From Seminavis robusta (taxonomy: Eukaryota; Bacillariophyta; Bacillariophyceae; Naviculales; Naviculaceae): a stretch of DNA of 38,104 bases. Shown piece by piece: positions 31,577 to 38,104 of this stretch (the first letter of the stretch is position 1; each line of letters starts with the position of its first letter). The position numbers were made by a program, and so were the translations under genes. The stretch lies in NCBI GenBank assembly GCA_903772945.1, contig CAICTM010001076.1, forward strand, positions 1-38,104. Reading direction: 5' to 3'. Under the pieces are notes generated by a model, which saw only the letters and a program-made list of their open reading frames with translations, ran no database searches and had not been told where the DNA came from.

Positions 31577-31936
31577 TCAATGATGGAAAAAATTTAACAT
31601 GATCATTGGTTCGCAATGATGAAAACACACTGTTGATTCGATCGGCAAGACCATGATATACACTAGAATCAAAATGCATAGACCTGTAGATGCTGTAATA
31701 TTTTCTTTTTTCCGCTTTCTGTCATGCTGTTTTGTGTGCTCACGTTGCTTCTCTTTCTTCTTTTCTTCGGAGTCAACAACTGCTCCTATGACATGGTCAA
31801 TCTCAGACCCAAGCTCAGACTCAATCAAATCATCCTCGTCAACACTATTGTTGGTGTTGGTAGCATTGGTATTGTTGGATGCACCATTGGCCTGTCCTTG
31901 TAAGAGTGGAAGCTCATGGTCGTGATTTGTTTCCAT
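31577..31936 (-). CDS. Possible second transposon ORF, convergent
   Basis: A 119-residue frame starts at 31936, about 110 bases inside the right palindrome array, and converges on the zinc-finger ORF. It has an Asn/Thr-rich part (NGASNNTNATNTNNS), an acidic part (DEDDLIESELGSEIDHV), a Lys/Arg-rich part (EEKKKEKQREHTKQHDRKRK) and a hydrophobic end (LCILILVYIMVLP). This charge pattern looks like coding sequence but matches no family. It could also be chance. Confidence 0.35.
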   Translation of the reverse strand: METNHDHELPLLQGQANGASNNTNATNTNNSVDEDDLIESELGSEIDHVIGAVVDSEEKKKEKQREHTKQHDRKRKKENITASTGLCILILVYIMVLPIESTVCFHHCEPMIMLNFFHH

Positions 31937-32045
31937 CCTTAACAGTTTTTATATTGACATATCTCAGAGCCAGGGTTTTCCCAGTGCCTTTGAAAAAATG
32001 AAATCTGACAGATTATGAGCTGAGAGAAGCTGCCACGAAAAGCAT

Positions 32046-32228
32046 CACTTAGGCTAAGTGATCCACTTAGCCTAAGTAATTCACTTAGGCTAAGTGAATC
32101 AAATGTGACTGACTACTTGGTAAATCAAATAAGACTGAATTTCACTTAGGCTAAGTGGCTCACTTAGCCTAAGTAAATCAAATTGAATCACTTAGCCTAA
32201 GTGAAAATTCAATCACTTAGCCTAAGTG
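32046..32228. repeat. Right array of seven CACTTAG(G/C)CTAAG palindromic units
   Basis: Units start at 32046, 32064, 32082, 32143, 32161, 32189 and 32214. Five are full 15-base palindromes. The first three, and the fourth and fifth, are spaced 18 bases apart, the same period as the left array. Central C and central G forms are mixed. Confidence 0.93.
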
Positions 32229-32258
32229 AAAATTTGTGAGGGACAAATCACGCTACCC
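32214..32258 (-). repeat. Right terminal inverted repeat
   Basis: Forty-five bases ending AAATCACGCTACCC, exact complement of 30513-30557. It contains the last palindrome of the right array. Confidence 0.95.
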
Positions 32259-34054
32259 GCCCAGAGTACTGTAATAATCAAATAAATTAGTCGATAAGCT
32301 TACTCGTACTGGAGTGCTGGAATACTGGAATAGTCTTTTTTTGTACGAGTACAGTCGTAATTCGATAAGCTTGCATTAGATTTATGCAGTACTATTATTA
32401 ATAATAGTACAGTGTATGGCGTACTGAGTACTGGAGTACTGAGTAGGCGCGGTGAAGTCATCAGGTAGGGCAGTACTCCAATATTTTGGCCATGCGTGGA
32501 GGATGCGGAATGCGGAAGATATGAGATTGTGAGATTGAAGGATTCGATCAGGGCTATGGGGCAAAACCAAGCTCTTGTTATTTGTTATGCAAAGTTATGG
32601 GGTTATGTTAGCGTTACCAGTTACTAGACGCAGGTTCTAATGGAGTCCCGTCAAGTCAAAAACATTGCCCCATACCCCCATACCATGCTACATTATTTGA
32701 CATCGCCACTCTTTTCGAAACCTTCTTCTGGGACAAGACAAAATTATCACTCACTCAAGACAAAGTGGATCAAAGATGCAGGGACACAGAAGTGTTACTA
32801 CTAAGTAAGTACTGCTACTAGCTAGTAGCTACTCAGTGCTCTGATTAGGGCTTTTACGACGGTTCCAGCTATGATCAAGCTGATCAAGTAAGTATGTCCA
32901 TGAGCTGTCCATGTAAGTGTGCCGGCTGTGTACCGGTAGAGTACCTGCGTACCTACATACATGTGTTTTGGTAACTGAGACAAATAAATCTCCAGTGGTA
33001 TTCAGACATTCAGACAGAATTAAATCCTTCAGGCTACTGGACTGTCTTCTGGAGTACTAAGTCTCTCTCACGCAATACACCTGTAAGAGCTACTCCCACA
33101 CCTTCAGATCACCTGCTATTGTTTTTACAAGTTGTCGGGCTCTTGGCTACGGTGAAAAGCTACAAAAGCCTCTGCTTTGCCGCGAAACCAACCAGGCAGT
33201 GATATAACTACCGAGACCACCAGTGCAACCACCTAGTAGCCAATCTTAGAATCTGTCTCTGCTGGGCTCTCATTCACAGATTCACAGTGAAAAACAAACC
33301 ACCTGACCATCCAAAGGCCTGCCAATAAATCCCTTGGCCGGCCTTTGCTACGCGCTCAATCGGGGGTTTGGTCTCGGAATTCATACTAGGTTTCGTGGCT
33401 ACTCTTATTTCTAGCTTGCCAGGTAGCTCTCTTATCATCTGTAATTTACACCTACCGGTACAAGATGCACAGATGGACTCAGTAGGTCTGACAGTTGGGT
33501 GCTCTTTCTTTGACACTTTGACATTATCTCTTGAGCTCTCTTGAGGGTACCGTCGTACACAAAGGCGATAGCAAGGGACCATCTTTATACCATTGGGAAT
33601 CTTTTCACCTGTTATCACAGCCCCTTCACATCCCCGGAGCCCAAAGAGCAGAAGCGAAGCGTGCTTTCGCAACCCAGAACGCTGTGACATTCCAATGAAC
33701 TTACAGATGAAAAAGATGCTAGATTAGACAAATGTTCTGCTGCAGCTTTGTCGAGTAGACATACGGTTTTATTGAGATGGATAAAGAACGACAGAACGAC
33801 TCCTTTGATCGTCATTTTTCTGACCTGTGTTTCGAGAGCTGTTTCGAGCTCTAAACTGCTTGACCCCTCCTGGCTTACCAGGAAGCCAGTTCTCTTCCGT
33901 TCTTGGTTGATCAGCTTTGATCACAGTCTGCCACCGGAATCCATTTCATCGCCGCAGACCGCAGCCCTCTTTTCTCCTCATAAAAACCAAAAGCATTGCT
34001 TGATAAAAGCAATTGCAAAACAACATCCCACACATCATCCTTCTATACAGCAAC
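32259..34054. other. Gene-free region right of the transposon
   Basis: About 1.8 kb. It contains GAGTACTG reiterations near 32420-32445, a perfect palindrome at 32389-32410, CTAGCTAGTAGC near 32818 and TACCGGTA words near 32934 and 33453. A 138-codon minus-strand frame at 33274-33690 matches nothing and is not called. The promoter of the CAP gene should lie just left of 34055. Confidence 0.45.
32389..32410. repeat. Perfect 22-bp palindrome
   Basis: GTACTATTATT followed directly by its complement AATAATAGTAC, with no loop. Lies 131 bases right of the transposon end. Too AT-rich to judge function. Confidence 0.9.
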
Positions 34055-34756
34055 ATGTTTGGTTTTCTCAAGCCCAAGTCTACCATCGGTGGCAAGTTCA
34101 TCTCCTTCTCGGAATCCACCTCCATGATGGGCCGAAAGAGGAGCAGGCAGGACAGCAAGAAGAAATGGCGCACCTGCGGTTCCTGGAACAATGTGGAGAG
34201 GGTGATGGAAACCCTCGACAGCACAGATAGCACCATGGAGTTGTCTCAGGAAAATCTTGGATCATCCTTCACCAGCACCACAGTGGATATGGGTAACAGC
34301 AGCGCCCGTAGTCATCGTGCCAGAAACGCCAGCATGTCCTCCACTTCCGCATCCACCACTGCAACTGTAGAGCCTATAGTCTGCTCTGACATTTCCTGCA
34401 GCCGTGCTCTGATTAACCACACGCGACGACGATGGAACTCTACGCTTCACGCTCTCCGACAGAGTGACGAGCTGGATGACATTGCCGCCCAGCATGCCGA
34501 GGCCATGGCATCTGAAGGTGAGGTCTTTCACTCCAACCCTACTGAACTCTGTGAATCCCTCGGGGGGGCTGAATCCATGAGGCGCCTGGGAGAGAATGTC
34601 ATCTCCGGCTCCGACGCCTTGGACATGCACATGAGGCAACTCGAGTTTGTGACCAACTATACCAATATGGTCGACGCTCGCTACGAGGAGGTTGGAATTG
34701 CCACCGCTCGTGCCAAGAACGGAAAGTACTTCTTGTGCATCCTCTTCCGAGGATAA
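34055..34756 (+). CDS. CAP (SCP/PR-1-like) domain protein without signal peptide
   Basis: The product is 233 residues from the ATG at 34055 (AACATGTTTGG). The first ~110 residues are basic and Ser/Thr-rich (GRKRSRQDSKKKWR; SSTSASTTATVEP). The CAP domain follows: INHTRRRWNSTLHALRQSDE, LDDIAAQHAEAMASEGEVFH, LGENVISGS, then ARYEEVGIATARAKNGKYFL. The pattern of a helix with R..N..R, a His after 'A..H', GENV and a final strand fits CAP. The loop corresponding to the usual W..E...Y is weak (EFVTNYTNMVDARYEEVG). CAP proteins are normally secreted; this one shows no signal peptide, so an intracellular or unconventional route is implied. Function is unknown. The 3' flank contains a short tandem duplication. 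Confidence 0.78.
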   Translation: MFGFLKPKSTIGGKFISFSESTSMMGRKRSRQDSKKKWRTCGSWNNVERVMETLDSTDSTMELSQENLGSSFTSTTVDMGNSSARSHRARNASMSSTSASTTATVEPIVCSDISCSRALINHTRRRWNSTLHALRQSDELDDIAAQHAEAMASEGEVFHSNPTELCESLGGAESMRRLGENVISGSDALDMHMRQLEFVTNYTNMVDARYEEVGIATARAKNGKYFLCILFRG

Positions 34757-35203
34757 GCATAAAATCTGCCAAACCACAAAGAGTTTGATACTATTGCCAA
34801 AACTATTTTGAATGTACCACTATGTACCAACAGCTTATAACACAACTATATAAAAATGATCCAATCAATGCTATTCCATAACTTTGAATGTACCATTAGC
34901 TCATAACAAAACTCTATAACATGATCCAATCAGACAAAACACATTTTTATCTACATTATTTGAAGTACAACCGTAGCTCTTCACAGTCTCAGTCCCTGTG
35001 GTTGCCTGGTTATCCATAATAATACAGTCATATATCGTAGTAGCTCTTCTGTCTCTGGTGCCGCAAGAGAGAGCCTTTGAATGGTGGGAAACAGCACCTT
35101 CTACCTTGGAAGGATGAGTTCTGCTGCAGACTTGACTCGACTCGTACCACTTGCAAACAAGCAAAGTCATCTATCCGGACCCAAAGAAACACATCGCGGC
35201 TAG
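34757..35203. other. Convergent 3' region
   Basis: About 450 AT-rich bases between the CAP gene and the next minus-strand gene, with one tandem duplication (listed separately). No gene seen. Confidence 0.45.
34807..34932. repeat. Imperfect tandem duplication of about 55 bases
   Basis: Copies at 34807-34867 and 34883-34932 both start TTTGAATGTACCA, pass through (C/T)ATAACA and TATA, and end ATGATCCAATCA. The second copy has lost about 10 bases. Confidence 0.8.
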
Positions 35204-36504
35204 CTAGTGGTTCTCGGCATAGCGCATCATTTGTTCCGCCTGTTGGAACATGTAGCTAGCCTGCAGCACCCAATACTCCCTGGCCCGCTCCTGAGGGTAC
35301 AACGGGACCGATTGCCATGGCTGCTGCTGAACTCTGGATGTTGCTAGTGTCATCCCAGCATGAGCGTTGTGGCTCATGGAACGGGGTGCCATTGGAGTAG
35401 TAGTACCTGCTTTCTTCACAAGAACAGTCGGGCTATGAATAGAGCATTGCTTTGCACCGTCGTCCGGGTCGTACCAGAATCCGAAAACAGGATCTTTGAC
35501 AACAGCTTGACGTTGATGGTCCCCATGATTGGCGTTTCCTAGACGATCGGCCAAGCAACAAAAACGAAAAGGCAAAAATCCGTGAGAGCGGCAGAACGAG
35601 CGCAAGACGAAAGGAAAGGAAAGCAACTCGACAAATCGTGGCTTGGTCGTGCTCAGAGGCACCGTTCAAGCACGAAGCCCCGTCGCCAATAATGGTACGG
35701 TCGAGTTTGGTTAGATCACGCACCATGTACAGTTTCACCGCCATTGCTTTTGTCCTTTCGATTGCTCTTGATGGGCGTGGTGCAGATGGAGGCGCTCAAC
35801 TTTTGGCGCTTGCTCGGGGAGAGCTTGGTCGTGGAATGGTTCGTCTCTTGCTTCACGCGAGTGAGTGGTGGATCGTTGGGTTTGTCGTGAGCAAGATGCC
35901 ACTCGCGCAAGATGTTCATTTCTTCGTCGCTAATGCCTGCCTCGAGAGAATCGCTGTCAAGAGGAGAAACAGACACGGCAACGGGAGTTACAGTACTAGG
36001 AGTGGATTGACTGGTCGTGGCGCAATGGCGATACGATTGGTCTGCAGCCGTCGGAGCATAGTCTCGCTTTCGTCCAGCCAACGCCCGCAAAGAAACATTC
36101 GCTGCGTTCTCTTTCATCGTGAGCGGCAAGGTCAAGTCCCTTCCAGCAAAAGGCGAAAAAGGCGCATCGGCACGTCGAGGCGGCGGAGAAGTGATGGAGG
36201 AGGGTCCAAAATCCAAAGGTCCGCCTGCCACCATTCGAATCGCAGCGTCGCCATTGTCAGAAGTACTAGTAGCCGAAAACGCGACAGTGTCTGTGCCTTT
36301 GTCGTTCTGGAGACGAGAAGTGGCGATGGCATTGGTGGACAACGTCGCACTTGTTGCCGATCGTGCAACAGAAGAGCGCGTCATGTTCAGTCTAACGATT
36401 GCGTCGCCACGTCGAAATGATGATACGAAAGCGGCTAGTTTGGAAGCGGACTGCTCCGACTTCACTCCAGCCGTGTGGAGCTTTTGAAGCTTTGCCTCCG
36501 CCAT
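35204..36504 (-). CDS. Unknown protein, two exons, probably nuclear
   Basis: Exons 36504-35724 and 35538-35204 join through a 185-base intron (donor GTGCGT, acceptor CGTCTAG) into 371 residues in frame; the junction reads GETVHG-NANHGDHQRQ. The protein has no signal peptide or membrane span. It is rich in Ser, Thr, Ala and Arg. More structured-looking parts are AGISDEEMNILREWHLAHDK near residues 190-210 and REYWVLQASYMFQQAEQMM at the C-terminus. A basic cluster, KLSPSKRQKL, could be a nuclear localisation signal. The start AAGATGGC is good. I do not recognise the family. Each exon taken alone would read as a separate hypothetical protein; the in-frame splice is the reason for joining them. 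Confidence 0.65.
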
Positions 36505-36829
36505 CTTCGAGTGAGGAGAAAAAAGTGCACCGACGGATCAGAGTTCAAACAAAGTGTGCGATGAAAGCGGACATGTACAACATTCTTCGGCGCGCCAACT
36601 AGCTAATAAAAATCTTTAAAGTAAACAAATAAATTAATTTTATTGTACGGTCCCTCTGTCCTTCCCTTTGGCCTGCTACCGGCACACTGTACTTGATTGT
36701 CTCTCTCTTCGGCGATGGTGGACGTGACCTTGCGAAAGCATGAGCTGCAGCGCAAGGAGAGGCCGCTCGGAAGCAGCCAGTGGAGACCGAGTAGTAGCAC
36801 TCGAATGTTAGATCGAAACAAACCTGACC
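36505..36829. other. Divergent promoter region
   Basis: About 325 bases between the unknown two-exon gene (minus) and the secreted Cys-rich protein gene (plus). It should hold both promoters. An AT-rich block (ATAAAAATCTTTAAAG-like) lies near 36604-36645. Confidence 0.45.
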
Positions 36830-37585
36830 ATGACGCTTTCGTTCTTGTTCTCGGTTCTATTGATGTTGGCAACGGCGAGTGCTCAGACCAACAACTGCAC
36901 AGATCTGGATGATTGTGGGAGGGAGTTTTGTGGTGTCGATGGCGTATGTCACTCTTACTCGTGTCCCAATTGGTTCCAATACGGTGGGAGTGTGAGCAGC
37001 GTAATCGACGACGGCACAGCGCTCACCTGTGAAGACTACACAACCGGAGAGGAGGATTTCTATCATGCGGTGATCTTTAGCTGTGGAGGCTTTGGGCCGG
37101 GAGTGGACATGGAAGGCGATGGCGTCTCCCAGGTGTGGAACCGACGATGCTACTTTGACGCGGGGGACGAGTTGTTCGAGTGCTTCCACTTGGCCCCCGA
37201 TACAGATTTCAGTGCTTTTGTCAACCAGGCCGAAGCCAATCCTCCCCAGCCTTGCGACTATTCAGAAGAAGAAATTGCTCGGGGATCTCCTACCAATGCA
37301 AGCTACATTTATCAAGTTGTCATATCGAAACCACCAAGCTTTATCAGTTTCCGCCGAGGACCCGAAAGTACTGCAACTTTGGATGTGGATTCTGCCATGA
37401 TGACCATGTACGCCAAAGTTACCAGTTCTCAAAAGACTCCTGAGCCAACTGCTAGCCTTACTGTTGGCCCTTCCACAGCAAGTCCCACTGTGAGCACTAG
37501 TGCAGCCATATCCTTTCGCCTGAAGACAAAACTTGCCTCTCTTTCTGCTGCAGTGCTATGGATCACGACTGAGCTGACGACTTGA
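36830..37585 (+). CDS. Secreted Cys-rich protein with Ser/Thr/Pro stalk
   Basis: The product is 251 residues. A signal peptide is clear (TLSFLFSVLLMLATASA, cleaved before QTNNC). The next ~150 residues are Cys-rich (NCTDLDDCGREFCGVDGVC, then HSYSCPNWF, TCEDYT, FSCGGFG, RRCYFDAGDELFECF), suggesting disulphide bonds in an extracellular domain. A stalk with PEPTASLTVGPSTASPTVST follows, and the C-terminus has a hydrophobic patch (LASLSAAVLWITTEL) that may serve as a GPI signal, though it is short. This plan is common among diatom cell-surface or wall proteins. The domain family is not recognised and the function is unknown. The ATG lies in ACCATGACG. Confidence 0.7.
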   Translation: MTLSFLFSVLLMLATASAQTNNCTDLDDCGREFCGVDGVCHSYSCPNWFQYGGSVSSVIDDGTALTCEDYTTGEEDFYHAVIFSCGGFGPGVDMEGDGVSQVWNRRCYFDAGDELFECFHLAPDTDFSAFVNQAEANPPQPCDYSEEEIARGSPTNASYIYQVVISKPPSFISFRRGPESTATLDVDSAMMTMYAKVTSSQKTPEPTASLTVGPSTASPTVSTSAAISFRLKTKLASLSAAVLWITTELTT

Positions 37586-38104
37586 CACCGCCGTCGAACG
37601 CAACAAAGAAAGAGGCAGGCTACAGTGGTAACACTATACCGGTACCGATACATGTAGTAAGTCCATCATTTTAGTGTGTCATGGCTATCAAGCTGTCCCT
37701 GCATCTTGGGCTATAGCTACCAGCAGTACGGTAGATTCATCGTTTGATTGTTTGTCACTTTGTCACGCCAAATCGGCAGCCATCAGCATCTTGCCAACCG
37801 CAATCGACATGAAACTAGCAATCGACAACGAACTAGAGTGCATCAGCACCCTTTAGATGCCAATGAGCTGACTAGGCAGCTGCTGGAAATCTTCATGCCA
37901 GGTGGGCATGGGCAGCACAGTTGCCAGATTTTCACTCACTGCTGCAACAGCTACAGTAAAACAACTCGATTTTTCACTGTAGTTCATTGAGCTGCTATGA
38001 CGAGGCAATGAACACTGGGGGTTGGCTCAAGGGTGACTGGGTTCAACAGCTACAGTAAAAAACTCGATTTTTCACTGTGGTTCATTGAGCTGCTATGACG
38101 AGGC
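37586..38104. other. Intergenic end of window
   Basis: No gene seen. CTATACCGGTACCGATAC occurs at about 37635-37652. The last 160 bases hold a direct repeat that runs to the window edge. Confidence 0.45.
37945..38104. repeat. Direct repeat of about 62 bases, two copies
   Basis: Copies 37945-38006 and 38044-38104 both begin CAACAGCTACAGTAAAA and end GAGCTGCTATGACGAGGC. They differ by one missing base and one A/G change. The second copy ends exactly at the window edge, so a longer array may continue. Confidence 0.93.

Larger units (their letters stand above)
30513..32258. mobile_element. DNA transposon with 45-bp perfect terminal inverted repeats and palindrome arrays
   Basis: The first 45 bases (30513-30557, starting GGGTAGCGTGATTTGTCCCT) are the exact reverse complement of the last 45 (32214-32258). 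Inside each end lie clusters of the near-palindrome CACTTAG(G/C)CTAAGTG, ten on the left and seven on the right. Between them is a plus-strand zinc-finger ORF and a possible minus-strand ORF. No DDE/DDD catalytic domain is visible in 1.7 kb, so the element is either non-autonomous or of an unrecognised type. Mutator-like elements are the nearest guess, from the long terminal repeats and the C-C-H-H finger. No clear target-site duplication of 8-11 bases flanks it. Perfect terminal identity suggests recent movement or selection on the ends. Confidence 0.9.

Noticed and set aside
33274..33690. 138-codon minus-strand frame as a gene
   Set aside because: No family pattern, no good start context, and it lies in a region with overlapping open frames on the other strand.
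35638..36420. 260-codon plus-strand frame
   Set aside because: Antisense to the two-exon gene; Arg/Ser-rich translation typical of an antisense shadow.

Overview
The window looks like nuclear DNA of a pennate diatom or a close stramenopile relative. Genes lie on both strands without operons. Several are broken by short GT-AG introns (about 80-190 bases). Proteins carry Gln, Ser and Asp runs, and the families match those usual in diatoms: a transmembrane LRR protein with the 'LATFYYST.GDNW' module, a class 3 lipase with a GHSQG elbow, a tandem globin, and a protein with a stramenopile 'SISFDQVEIR' motif. No rRNA, tRNA or CRISPR was seen. Species identity is an inference.

Layout. 1-6.7 kb: an inverted fragment of an LRR gene, a two-domain globin gene (minus, one intron), a 2 kb repeat-bearing spacer, and a decayed LRR receptor-like gene. 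7.5-13 kb: three minus-strand genes, namely an unknown stramenopile-type protein, a twin CxxC zinc-binding protein and an RlmM-like RNA 2'-O-methyltransferase. 13.2-15.5 kb: a frameshifted copy of an F-box-like gene followed by its intact paralogue. 15.6-18.5 kb: a secreted beta-propeller protein whose second exon supplies a membrane-anchor tail, and a multi-pass membrane protein. 19.4-23.5 kb: a PI-PLC X-domain enzyme and a class 3 lipase, transcribed divergently; the lipase model needs 5-nt and 12-nt micro-exons. 24.5-28.1 kb: a membrane-anchored coiled-coil protein with a C-terminal thioredoxin-like fold, divergent from a DUF3565 gene, then a YCII-domain gene. 28.1-34 kb: mostly gene-free, with a long hairpin and a 1,746-bp transposon. 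34-38.1 kb: a CAP-domain protein, an unknown two-exon nuclear-type protein, a secreted Cys-rich protein and terminal direct repeats.

The most novel object is the element at 30513-32258. It has perfect 45-bp terminal inverted repeats, 17 copies of a CACTTAG(G/C)CTAAGTG palindrome packed inside both ends, a zinc-finger ORF whose ATG directly follows the last left-hand palindrome, and a possible convergent second ORF. It has no recognisable catalytic transposase domain. Apart from the shared lipid theme of the PLC/lipase pair, the host genes do not form an evident pathway; they are ordinary dispersed eukaryotic genes. Intron positions were worked out by hand from splice signals and reading frame, and each spliced model stays in frame to its stop.
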